A stretch of DNA of 64,000 bases. Source: JADJNY01 sp046349615. GTDB lineage: Bacteria > Planctomycetota > UBA1135 > GCA-002686595. This document shows positions 50,672-58,779 of this stretch, piece after piece. The stretch lies in the NCBI GenBank assembly GCA_046349615.1, contig JAXMBZ010000005.1:62001-126000 (forward strand), given 5' to 3'. Positions within the stretch are counted from its first letter, which is position 1. The number at the start of each line of letters is the position of its first letter. Position numbers and translations under genes: made by a program. The notes under the pieces are model-generated. The model did not search any database. It was not told where the DNA came from and saw nothing but the letters and a program-made list of their open reading frames with translations.

Positions 50672-52024
50672 TCACCGCGCCGCTTCCGTGATCGCGATCA
50701 TGCGCTCGAGCGCCTTCCGCGCGTCCTTCACGAGCGTCGCGCGCTCGCTCGCGCCGAGGCGTTCGCGCGCGGCCGTGCCTTCGTCGACGACGTCGCCCGC
50801 GAGCACGCGGTTGATGTCGGGCGCTTTCCCTTGGCGCAGGAGGTCGAGCATGCCCGCCAAGTGCGGCGGGTCGTTGCGGCTCATCGTCGCGCAGCCGCAG
50901 CCGCCGCCCTGGAACTTCGGGTCGGGGATGTCGGCGAGGTGCATGATCTCGACGCCGCGCGCCTTCGCCTGCTCGCGCGCGTTGCGCACGAAGTGGCCCT
51001 CGGTGCCGATGACGAGCTTCTCGCCCGGCTTCGCGTTCATCACGGCCTTCCACAGGTAGTCCGTGGAGCCCGCGCCGTCCGCGGCCTGCACGGCTTCGAG
51101 CGGCGACTCGGGGTGGATGAGGACCCTCCAACCCTTCGCGTGCCACCAGTCGACCATCGCCTTCGAGAAGATCGTGTGCACGCCGCAGTAGCTGCCCCAC
51201 AGGATCATCTCGGCGCGATCGAGCGCCGCGAGTCCGCCCGGCAGCGTCGCGAGGCGTTGGTTCTGCATCCACAGCTTCGGCTCGGGGAACGCGACGACGC
51301 GCGACAGATCCATGCCGAGCTTCCACGCCGTGTTGCGCCCGAGGTGATGGTCGGGCACGAAGAAGATCGTCTTGCCTTCCTTGCGCAGCGCGTCGCACAC
51401 GAGGTGCGCGTTCGAGCTCGTGCACACGGCACCGTTCGTGCGGCCCGCGAGCGCCTTCACGCGCCCGCCGGTGTTCATGTACGCGACGACGGCGAGCTTC
51501 GACCCGTAGCGCTCGATCAACTGCTCCGCCGCGGGGAGGACCATCCAGTCCTTCGCGAGCATCTCCATCGTGCAACCCGCCTTCGGGTTCGTGATCCACA
51601 CCGCCTGGTCGTCGTGCGCGAGCGTCGCGATCGTCTCCGCCATGAAGTGCACCGCCGATTCGACGAGCACCTTCTTCTCGGGGTTGCGCGCGGCCTGCAG
51701 CGCGAGCTGGTAGCTGTCCGCGACCTTGCCGCCGTAGCGCTCGACGATCTTCACGATCTCGCCGCCCATGTAGAAGTGCGCCAGGAGCAGGAGCGAGTCG
51801 CCGAAGTGCTTTTGCGCCGGGATCACGTAGCGATCGAGCCACGGGAAGATCGTCCCCGGCTTGCGATCAGGGAGCGCCAGGTACTCCTCCGCGTACGGCT
51901 TGAACTCCTCCTGGTACCAATCGAGCGGCAGGTCCGTCTGACAGACCGGGAGTTCGGGGCGCAGCACGATGCCGGAGGAGGCGATCGCGGGGGACTTGGA
52001 CGCGGGGGAGGAGGCGCTCTTCAT
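50672..52024 (-). CDS. nadA: Quinolinate synthase A
   Basis: Fe-S enzyme condensing iminoaspartate with dihydroxyacetone phosphate in NAD synthesis. 450 residues, longer than the common 300-370-residue form. Signatures: LLLAHFYMGGEIVKIVE, SYQLALQAARNPEKKVLVESAVHFMAETIATL, NPKAGCTMEMLA, VVAYMNTGGRVKALAGRTNGAVCTSSNA, FFVPDHHLGRN, LWGSYCGVHTIF, HPESPLEAVQAADGAGSTDYL and the C-terminal GGGCGCATMSRNDP. The Cys in GCTMEM, SYCGVH and GCGCATMS are candidates for the three cluster ligands. ATG 52024. Divergent from the beta-helix gene by 67 bp. No nadB or nadC nearby. Confidence 0.95.
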   Translation of the reverse strand: MKSASSPASKSPAIASSGIVLRPELPVCQTDLPLDWYQEEFKPYAEEYLALPDRKPGTIFPWLDRYVIPAQKHFGDSLLLLAHFYMGGEIVKIVERYGGKVADSYQLALQAARNPEKKVLVESAVHFMAETIATLAHDDQAVWITNPKAGCTMEMLAKDWMVLPAAEQLIERYGSKLAVVAYMNTGGRVKALAGRTNGAVCTSSNAHLVCDALRKEGKTIFFVPDHHLGRNTAWKLGMDLSRVVAFPEPKLWMQNQRLATLPGGLAALDRAEMILWGSYCGVHTIFSKAMVDWWHAKGWRVLIHPESPLEAVQAADGAGSTDYLWKAVMNAKPGEKLVIGTEGHFVRNAREQAKARGVEIMHLADIPDPKFQGGGCGCATMSRNDPPHLAGMLDLLRQGKAPDINRVLAGDVVDEGTAARERLGASERATLVKDARKALERMIAITEAAR

Positions 52025-52091
52025 GCGAGGTGGAGAGCGTACCCGCTCGCGCGTGGGCCGCCCACCGCGCGCGGCGTAGACTGCGCGCACC

Positions 52092-54212
52092 ATGCTGCTC
52101 TCCCTCGCGCTGTGGGCCGTCCTCGACGGCGTCGCGCTCCCGAAGGACCGTCCGCTCGACGTCGCGGGGCACGTGAAGGTGGCCCCCGGCGCGTACGAGC
52201 GCGCGCCGCTCGGCGCCGACGGACGCGGCGGCGTGATCGTGATCGAGAAGCAGAAGCACGTCGTGCTCGACCTCACGGGCGTCGAACTGCGCGGCGTGCC
52301 GAAGGGGACGGACCTCGATCGCTCTGCGGGTTGGGGCGTCGTCGTGAAGGACTGCGAGGACGTGACGATCACGGGCGGCGTGCTCGGCGGCTACAAGGGC
52401 TGCGTCGTCGCGACGAACACGAAGGGCCTCGTGCTCGACGGCGTGCGCTTCGACGGGTTCTACGGGAAGCGCTTGCTCTCGACCGTGCAGGCGGAGGACG
52501 GGAGCGACTGGCTCTACCCGCACGAGAACGACGCCGACCAGTGGATCACGAACTACGGCGGCGCGATCAGCCTGACGGACTGCGCGGGCGCCACGATCCG
52601 GAACTGCAGGGCGCGGCACGGGCAGAACGGGATCCTGCTCACGCGCTCGGACGGCGCGCGCGTCGAGCGAAACGACTGCTCGTTCCTGTCGGGGTGGGGG
52701 CTCGCGCTGTACCGGAGCTCGAAGGCCCTCGTCACCGAGAACACGTTCGACTACTGCGTGCGCGGCTACAGCCACGGCGTGTATTGGCGCGGGCAGGACT
52801 CGGCCGGGATCCTGATGTTCGAGCGCTGCTCGGACAACGTGTTCACGTGGAACTCGGCGACGCACGGCGGCGACGGCGTGTTCTTGTTCGCGGGCCAGGA
52901 CACGGTCGAGGGCCGCGCGTTCGCGAAGGGCGAGACGGACGCGGGCGGGAGCGACCGGAACGTGTGGTACGAGAACGATTTCTCCTTCGCGGTCGCGAAC
53001 GCGATCGAGGCGACGTTCTCAAGCGACAACTGGGCGATCCGCAATCGGCTCGACGGTTCGCACCAGCACGGGGTGTGGGGCGGGTACTCGAACCGCATGG
53101 TGATCCTCGCGAATTCGATCCAATGCACGCTCGGCGGCGGCGTGTCGATCGAGCACGGGCAGGAGAACGTGATCGCGGAGAACCAGTTCGCGCGGAACGA
53201 GATGGCGATCGAGCTCTGGTGGGACGCCGACGAAGGCCTCGTGAAGGGCGTCTACGGACAGCACCGCGACACGCGTTCGCGCGACACGCTCGTCGTCGGC
53301 AACGCGTTCGCGAGCGAGGCGCGCGAGCTCGTCTTGCGCGGGACGAGCGGCGTCGAGCTCGCGCGCAATCGTTGGAGCGGCGCGGGAGCCGTCGCGCTCG
53401 CGGTCGGAGCGCCGAACGGCGGGACGCCCGAGGTCGCGGGCGCGCGGCCTTCGGCTGCGCCGAACGCGGAGACGATCGCCGGGTGGCTCGACTCCGAGTC
53501 GCACTCGCCGTGCGGCCGCGTCGAGCAGTCGACGTTCCGCGCGGCGGACCTCGCGGCGTATCCGTGGCTCGAGCGCGCGCGCGCGTGGCGACCCGCGTTC
53601 GAGGCGTCGACGGGCGGCGCGGCGTCCGGTGCCGCGTCGACGGGAAGCGGAGCTCCGCCGCCGAGTCGTCTGCGTCCGCGCCCGGAGAAGGAAGGCCTCG
53701 ACACGATCGTGATGGGCGAATGGGGGCCGTGGGACTTCCGCTCGGGCGAGCCGAAGCCCGTGCAGCGCAAGAGCGGCGGTCAGCTCGTCGGCGCGACGTG
53801 GAAGGCGACGTGGTTCTCCTGGAAGGACGGTCCCGATCCGCGCGAGCACTACGCGGAGTGGAAGAAGCTCGCGGAGAAGCCCGCCGCCGCGCAGGACGCG
53901 CCGAACTTCACCGACCCGTGGGCCGGGAGCGCGAGCCTGCGCACGCAGCTCGGCACCGCGAAGTTCGGCCTCGTCGCGACGACGAAGGTCGAACTCGCGG
54001 AGGGCGGGAAGTACGCGCTCTCCGTGCTCTCGGACGACGGCGTGCGCGTGAAGGTCGACGGGAAGCCCGCGATCGAGAACTGGACGTGGCACGCGCCGAC
54101 GCGCGACGAGAAGGAGCTCGAGCTCGCGAAGGGCGCGCACGTCTTGGAGCTCGAGTACTTCCAGATCGACGGGGCGCTCGCCTTGCTCGTGGAGCTCGAG
54201 AAGGTGCCGTGA
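52092..54212 (+). CDS. Secreted parallel beta-helix (NosD-like) protein with C-terminal PA14-type domain
   Basis: 706 residues. A hydrophobic N-terminus (MLLSLALWAVLDGVAL) is a likely signal. Residues about 55-430 are a right-handed beta-helix with NosD/PbH1 repeats (VTITGGVLGGYKGCVVATNTKGLVLDGVRFDGFYG, GATIRNCRARHGQNGILLTRSDGARVERNDCSFLSGWGLAL, NRMVILANSIQCTLGGGVSIEH). Residues about 580-706 (FTDPWAGSASLRTQLGTAKFGLVATTKVELAEGGKYALSVLSDDGVRVKVDGK) are PA14-like, a carbohydrate-binding fold. Probably binds or acts on polysaccharide. A possible -10 (TAGACT, 52077-52082) lies just upstream. Confidence 0.8.
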   Translation: MLLSLALWAVLDGVALPKDRPLDVAGHVKVAPGAYERAPLGADGRGGVIVIEKQKHVVLDLTGVELRGVPKGTDLDRSAGWGVVVKDCEDVTITGGVLGGYKGCVVATNTKGLVLDGVRFDGFYGKRLLSTVQAEDGSDWLYPHENDADQWITNYGGAISLTDCAGATIRNCRARHGQNGILLTRSDGARVERNDCSFLSGWGLALYRSSKALVTENTFDYCVRGYSHGVYWRGQDSAGILMFERCSDNVFTWNSATHGGDGVFLFAGQDTVEGRAFAKGETDAGGSDRNVWYENDFSFAVANAIEATFSSDNWAIRNRLDGSHQHGVWGGYSNRMVILANSIQCTLGGGVSIEHGQENVIAENQFARNEMAIELWWDADEGLVKGVYGQHRDTRSRDTLVVGNAFASEARELVLRGTSGVELARNRWSGAGAVALAVGAPNGGTPEVAGARPSAAPNAETIAGWLDSESHSPCGRVEQSTFRAADLAAYPWLERARAWRPAFEASTGGAASGAASTGSGAPPPSRLRPRPEKEGLDTIVMGEWGPWDFRSGEPKPVQRKSGGQLVGATWKATWFSWKDGPDPREHYAEWKKLAEKPAAAQDAPNFTDPWAGSASLRTQLGTAKFGLVATTKVELAEGGKYALSVLSDDGVRVKVDGKPAIENWTWHAPTRDEKELELAKGAHVLELEYFQIDGALALLVELEKVP

Positions 54213-54213
54213 C

Positions 54214-54249
54214 GAGCCCAGTGGAACCATGGCCGCTCCGAGCGGGCTC
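54214..54249. terminator. Weak hairpin between convergent genes
   Basis: GAGCCC (54214-54219) pairs with GGGCTC (54244-54249); the loop holds CCGCTCCGAGCGG, itself a small hairpin. It overlaps the stop of the leftward gene ending at 54248. Confidence 0.35.
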
Positions 54250-56629
54250 AGTTGCCTGGCCATGCCTGATCCAATGTCCACCCGCGATCGATTCCGCGCA
54301 TCACCACCGCAGCATGGTCCCAGGGATCGTCCACGCGCGTTCCGAGAGCCTCGAGACGCACTCGAACCAAGGAGCTGCCCGAGAATCGGAGCAGCAGCAC
54401 AACTCCTTGATTGCGATCGAGACCGCACTTGAGGAGTTCGTCGAGAATGTCCACCGCAGCGCGTTCACGATCCATCGAGAGCATGGCATACGCCGCCGCG
54501 AAGGATGCCTGGGTACGAAGGGGATGGACGCGCCCTACGAGATCGTTCATGCGCGACAGGCTTGCGGATAGCAGGGTGCGGCAGTCGTCGTAGAGCGCAG
54601 TCTCGTGCCTCATGCCGGCCGCGATCGCTGCCATGCCATTGCGATCGCGGATCTCATCGCGAAGTAGGTCGGTGGGGGCTGCGATCGCGAGTCCCCGAAG
54701 CGGCTCGTACAGGTACTCGAATTCGGCGGGGAGCTCCTCTCCACCATTCACCTGGATGTACCGAAGGCACGTCGACCGCGAGCGAAGATCCTCGAGTGTT
54801 CGAAGGGCTGCTCCGCGATCCTCGCGCTCCGCGCGGATGCCGTACCGAGTCCGGATGATGGAGTCGATCGCTGCGCCGTGCCGACCGGCCCACGGTTCCC
54901 AACGGAGATGGTTCGGGTAGGGCGGCGGCGGAGGGCTGTGGTGCATTGCTCGTGCTCTCGAGCCGCGCACGAGCAAGCTCACAAGCGGATCGCCGAGCAA
55001 CGCTGCATCCTGGATCTCGGTCGAATCCAACGCACGCGCCTCGGTCAAGTCGAGGATGGCCTCGACTCGCTCCTCGAGTCGCGGAAGTCCTGCTCGGAGA
55101 ATCGTCTGCGAGGACAGAGTGAAATCACTGGAGGAGTACGCGATCGAGACCCCCGTGATCGAATCACCTCGACGACGATCGCCGAGCACGATGCTGTTCC
55201 CCTCCGGAATCGGGAGCAGCTCCGCATCCGCGTCATTCCGAATCGCTACTCCCGTCGTCGTCATTTCCCGGAGCGCGGCGCGGAGGCTGCTGACGGCGAC
55301 GGGGTTGGGAATGGAGGTGCTCTCTGGTGCAACTCCGCAACCGCTTCCGTATGCAGCGAGCTCTACGGGGGAGAGCGATCGTTCGCGATGGATGTGGACG
55401 CAGGTCGTCGGTGGGCTGTTCTCTTTCATCGCCAACAGAACGCCAGGCAGGTCCGCTCGCACGATCCAATCCTCGCGTCGCGTGGCGGGGAGTTGCTTGG
55501 CAACCTCGGCAACGACGATGGACACGAGCGCCAGCGCAATCGCTACGGACCAGGGGGCCGTCGGAATCCATCGATCAACGGTCCTCGGGTGTGGAGGTGC
55601 TGTCGCCCTCGCCCCGCAGGCTGGACAGGCCGTGACTCGCGCAGTTCGAACCCGCCGACAGCGAGCGCATCTCAAAATCTCGGTTCCGCCCAAAGCCGAC
55701 CAAAGAGGCGCCCCGAGCACGATCGTCCGAAGAAGAACCGCAACCCATGCGATAGGCCGATTCCATCCGAGCGCGCTCGCCTCACGGATCGTCCAGGGCA
55801 GGCACAGCAGCCCGGCCGACAGGCTGACGGCCAGGCCGGCCAAGGCGGGGCTCGCCGCGCGCTCCATTGCGGAGTTCACCAGAATGCAGATCGCCAAAGG
55901 CGCTGTGGCAAACGTGGCTTGCGCTGCGAAATGAAGGGCACGCTCCGATCGGGTTCGAGGACCAAGCAGTCGTTCTTCCGCACTCACGGCTGCCGTCCCT
56001 CGGCGACGGTCGAGCACGGCCGCAACGCCCAGCGCCAGACCAGAAAGCAGGCCGACGGACATCCATGCCTGCGTGGGGTGTAGCAGGATCTCGGCTCCGA
56101 TCCCAGACGTGTAGAGCACCAGTGAAGCGAGGTAGCCCAGCAGTCCGGCCTGTGCTGCCGCGACAGGCCGCTGTAGGGAAAGCGCGAAGTATGTCGTGGT
56201 CGAGAACGTCAGGATGGAAAGCGCCAGGGTCTGCTCGATCTGCAGGTCCGATCGCAGTGGGCCGTAGGACTGGGAACGGTTCGCCTCCACCAACCAGGCG
56301 TTGACTGGAGAACTCCAGAAGGCCCACTGAATCGTCGTGGAAATCAAGAGGACTGCGAGTCCCACGGACAGGGCCGATGCGAACCAACGAGAGCGGGAGA
56401 TTGGGAGGGATCTGAGGTAGCTCGAGTCATCACGAATGGCACTCCTGCCGAACAACCGTCCCGCGAGCGAGGCCGCGAGCCACGCGACGAACACCGAGGC
56501 CTGAGGTGCGGCGATCGTCACACCCACGCGCGCCCCGACGAGCAGGGGCTCGACGAGGACGCCGAGCAGCGTGAAGACGATCGCGCTCGTTCGAACGAAT
56601 CTCCACTGCACCCGAAGCAGCATCCTCAT
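54248..56629 (-). CDS. Large membrane protein with zinc-ribbon, fourth gene of the GntR-ABC operon
   Basis: 793 residues. The first half has about nine to ten hydrophobic segments of ABC-2-permease character (AIVFTLLGVLVEPLLVG, ASALSVGLAVLLISTTIQ, and others). It is interrupted by a zinc-ribbon-like CARCRRVRTARVTACPACG near residue 333. After a last helix (VAIALALVSIVVAEVAKQL) comes a soluble C-terminal part of about 400 residues with helical stretches near the end. I know no named family with this layout. ATG 56629 overlaps the preceding stop by ATGA. Codon third positions are visibly less GC-biased than in neighbouring genes, suggesting relaxed selection or later acquisition. Confidence 0.65.
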   Translation of the reverse strand: MRMLLRVQWRFVRTSAIVFTLLGVLVEPLLVGARVGVTIAAPQASVFVAWLAASLAGRLFGRSAIRDDSSYLRSLPISRSRWFASALSVGLAVLLISTTIQWAFWSSPVNAWLVEANRSQSYGPLRSDLQIEQTLALSILTFSTTTYFALSLQRPVAAAQAGLLGYLASLVLYTSGIGAEILLHPTQAWMSVGLLSGLALGVAAVLDRRRGTAAVSAEERLLGPRTRSERALHFAAQATFATAPLAICILVNSAMERAASPALAGLAVSLSAGLLCLPWTIREASALGWNRPIAWVAVLLRTIVLGAPLWSALGGTEILRCARCRRVRTARVTACPACGARATAPPHPRTVDRWIPTAPWSVAIALALVSIVVAEVAKQLPATRREDWIVRADLPGVLLAMKENSPPTTCVHIHRERSLSPVELAAYGSGCGVAPESTSIPNPVAVSSLRAALREMTTTGVAIRNDADAELLPIPEGNSIVLGDRRRGDSITGVSIAYSSSDFTLSSQTILRAGLPRLEERVEAILDLTEARALDSTEIQDAALLGDPLVSLLVRGSRARAMHHSPPPPPYPNHLRWEPWAGRHGAAIDSIIRTRYGIRAEREDRGAALRTLEDLRSRSTCLRYIQVNGGEELPAEFEYLYEPLRGLAIAAPTDLLRDEIRDRNGMAAIAAGMRHETALYDDCRTLLSASLSRMNDLVGRVHPLRTQASFAAAYAMLSMDRERAAVDILDELLKCGLDRNQGVVLLLRFSGSSLVRVRLEALGTRVDDPWDHAAVVMRGIDRGWTLDQAWPGN

Positions 56630-57327
56630 GTGCTCTCCTCCATCGGCCACGCTTCGGGTCCGAGCTTCCGCGCGAGCGCGAGGGAGTTCCACGCGAGGAA
56701 GAGAGTCAGGGGGAGGAGCACGACCGTCGGTCCGGTGTAGACCAACCACGCGACGGCGAACGGCTCGCCGAATCCGCGCGAAAGGACCGCGAGGTGGAGC
56801 ATAGGGACGGCGACGCAGGCGGCGGTCTGCGCGAACTCCCAGCCCCATCCAGCGATGCGAATCCACGCTGCGAACCGCAGGCGCACGGTGACGGCGGTCC
56901 AGTAGGCGAATGCCGGGTGGGCTGCGAGGTTGAAGAGGAACGGTCCCGCGTGATGACCGTGGTCGACACGTTGATCGAGCAGTCCAAGACCCCGGCCCAG
57001 GATCCAGCGATCCGCGTCCGTGTACGCGACGAGCAGGGTAATGACGACGATCAATGTGAGCGACGCGAACCCGTAGAGCTGTGCTGTGCGATGGGCTCGG
57101 CCCGCTGCGAGCGGGAGCTGACAGAGGTACTCGGCCGTGCCTCGCGTGATGTCGGAGCCCACGCGATTGCCGAGCGCGAATCCCGCGCCCATGCCGATGC
57201 CGAGTAGCGCGGCGTCGAGCGAGTCCTCCGCAGCCGTGCTGCAGAGCAGCGTGGCGAGGATGATCGCGCCCCAGAACACCGCCCGAGGGACGAAGAGCGG
57301 GGCGAGTCCGCGAACGAGCGACCTCAC
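56626..57327 (-). CDS. ABC-2-type membrane protein
   Basis: 233 residues beginning at GTG 57327, which shares a GTGA overlap with the stop of the ATPase gene. About five to six hydrophobic helices: APLFVPRAVFWGAIILATLLC, DAALLGIGMGAGFALGNRVG, YGFASLTLIVVITLLVAY, FLFNLAAHPAFAYWTAV, ACVAVPMLHLAVLS, AVAWLVYTGPTVVLLPLTLFLAW. DITRGTAEYLCQLPLAAGR between helices is typical of ABC-2 permease loops. It presumably forms the membrane part of the ABC transporter with the adjacent ATPase. Confidence 0.75.
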   Translation of the reverse strand: MRSLVRGLAPLFVPRAVFWGAIILATLLCSTAAEDSLDAALLGIGMGAGFALGNRVGSDITRGTAEYLCQLPLAAGRAHRTAQLYGFASLTLIVVITLLVAYTDADRWILGRGLGLLDQRVDHGHHAGPFLFNLAAHPAFAYWTAVTVRLRFAAWIRIAGWGWEFAQTAACVAVPMLHLAVLSRGFGEPFAVAWLVYTGPTVVLLPLTLFLAWNSLALARKLGPEAWPMEEST

Positions 57328-58229
57328 TGCCGCTCCTTCCGCGCAGCGCGCGTCAGCGCCAAGTACACGTCCTCGAGCGGTAGTGCCGAGCATTCGAGCG
57401 AGTTCGGCGGTAGCGTCCGCGCGAGCTCGGCCGGACCGGACGTGAAGCGCCGCACGAGGAGCGTCGCCGAGCCGTTCGCGTCGCTGCGCTCGAGGATGCC
57501 CGCGTCTTCCCACACCTCGCGCGTGCGCTCGAAGAGCTCCTTCGACAGCGTGACCGAGCGCACGTCCTCTTGGAGCGCGTCGAGTGCGCACTGCTCGATC
57601 GCGCGTCCGTGCTCGAGCAGGAGCACGTGCGTCGCGATGCGTTCGACGTCCGTCAGGAGGTGCGTCGAGAACACGAGGCTACGCTCACCCTGCCCGAGGT
57701 ACTCGCCGAGGAGGCCGAGGAAGTCACGCCGGGAATCGACGTCGAGGCCCGAGGCCGGCTCGTCGAGTAGGAGCAGGTCGGAGTTCTGGCAGAGCGCCAG
57801 TAGCAGCATCAGCTTACGGTGCTGGCCCTTCGACAGGACGGACACGCGCGGCGCTGTCGACAGTGCGAACAGATCGATCAGCTCCCGCTCGCGCTTCGCG
57901 TCCCAGCGTGGGTAGAAGCTCGCGTGGAAGTGGATTAATTCGCCGACGCGCATCCACCCCGGCAGCGCAGGCTGGTCCGGCACGTACGCAACCCGTGCGC
58001 GCATGGCGGGCGGCGGGTTCCACGCGTCGACACCGAGCAATTCGCAGCTTCCACGCGATGGCGGCGTGAAGCCCATCAGCATCCGCAGCGTCGTGGTCTT
58101 GCCTGATCCGTTCGGTCCGAGGAGCGCGCAGGCCGTGCCGCTTTCGACTGTCCAGTCGAGGCCGTCGACGACGAGGTGGCCTTCGTAGACCTTCGTCAAG
58201 TCGTGCGTCGCGAGCGCGGGTGTCGTCAC
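57324..58229 (-). CDS. ABC transporter ATP-binding protein
   Basis: 301 residues from GTG 58229 (overlapping the gntR stop by GTGA). Walker A is LLGPNGSGKTTTLRMLMG, the Q-loop region is VAYVPDQPALPGWM, and Walker B is LLLLDEPASGLDVDS. The signature is unusual: VLSKGQHRKLMLLLAL, with SKGQ in place of LSGGQ, as in YtrB-type exporters. The H-loop is FSTHLLTD. The C-terminal 80 residues are a regulatory extension. The GntR/YtrA-ATPase-permease order resembles ytr-like cell-envelope operons. Substrate unknown. Confidence 0.92.
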   Translation of the reverse strand: MTTPALATHDLTKVYEGHLVVDGLDWTVESGTACALLGPNGSGKTTTLRMLMGFTPPSRGSCELLGVDAWNPPPAMRARVAYVPDQPALPGWMRVGELIHFHASFYPRWDAKRERELIDLFALSTAPRVSVLSKGQHRKLMLLLALCQNSDLLLLDEPASGLDVDSRRDFLGLLGEYLGQGERSLVFSTHLLTDVERIATHVLLLEHGRAIEQCALDALQEDVRSVTLSKELFERTREVWEDAGILERSDANGSATLLVRRFTSGPAELARTLPPNSLECSALPLEDVYLALTRAARKERQ

Positions 58230-58618
58230 TTGACCTTCCTCGGTCGGAGTTTCTTGAGCTCGCTCTCGAGCAGCGCGAGCAGCTGTTGTTCGCTCATCCC
58301 GAGTCGCCGACCCTCGCGAGCAAGCTCGGAAGCATGCTGCGAGAGCAACTCCTCCCGTTCGTCCTGGTGCAGGGGCTCGACACCGCCCGTCACGAACGCG
58401 CCTTGTCCCTGCCGGCAGGTGATCACCCGCTCGCGCTCGAGCTGTTCATACGCCTTGACGACGGTCGTCGGGTTGATCGCGAGCTCCTTCGCAAGTTCGC
58501 GCACGGACGGAAGGCGATCGCCAGGTGCTAGGTGGCCCCGCAGGAAGGCCGCTTTCACCTGATTGGCAACCTGGCGAAATAGGGGAACGCCGGAGTTCGG
58601 GGCGAGTTGGATTCGCAT
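58226..58618 (-). CDS. GntR-family transcriptional regulator (YtrA subfamily)
   Basis: 130 residues: a short winged-helix GntR protein of the YtrA type. The N-terminal half has VPLFRQVANQVKAAFLRGHLAPGDRLPSVRELAKELAINPTTVVKAYEQLERERVITCRQGQGAFV, the canonical DNA-binding domain. The C-terminal 50 residues are helical and dimerising. It heads a four-gene operon with the ABC genes and very probably represses it. A near-palindromic operator sits 6 bp upstream, overlapping the -10. ATG 58618 is chosen because the domain starts there; longer frames upstream would run through the operator. Confidence 0.92.
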   Translation of the reverse strand: MRIQLAPNSGVPLFRQVANQVKAAFLRGHLAPGDRLPSVRELAKELAINPTTVVKAYEQLERERVITCRQGQGAFVTGGVEPLHQDEREELLSQHASELAREGRRLGMSEQQLLALLESELKKLRPRKVK

Positions 58619-58623
58619 GTGGG

Positions 58624-58646
58624 CTGTACGGTGACAGACCATACAG
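58624..58646 (-). promoter_or_regulatory. Inverted-repeat operator of the GntR operon
   Basis: CTGTACGGT-GACAG-ACCATACAG: 9-bp half-sites with one mismatch, spacer 5. It lies 6 bp upstream of the gntR ATG and covers the -10 box, the placement expected for autorepression. Confidence 0.65.
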
Positions 58647-58666
58647 TCGGGGTCGCGATCCGACAA
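58638..58666 (-). promoter_or_regulatory. Promoter of the GntR-ABC operon
   Basis: On the minus strand, TTGTCG (58666-58661), 17-bp spacer, TATGGT (58643-58638). Transcription would start within about 15 nt of the gntR ATG, so the leader is very short and there is no room for a Shine-Dalgarno sequence. Confidence 0.55.
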
Positions 58667-58779
58667 GCCCTTCCTATCCATCGTCGACGTGGCGACACCA
58701 ATCATGAACGGTCGGGACCTCGGGCGCTTGTCCACGCGTGTTGTGGAGGTGCCCAAGCGCGAGTACGCTCGCCCCGACC

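Noticed and set aside
54248..58618. Lantibiotic or bacteriocin self-immunity cluster
   Set aside because: The ABC genes would fit, but no precursor peptide or modification enzyme is encoded within several kilobases.
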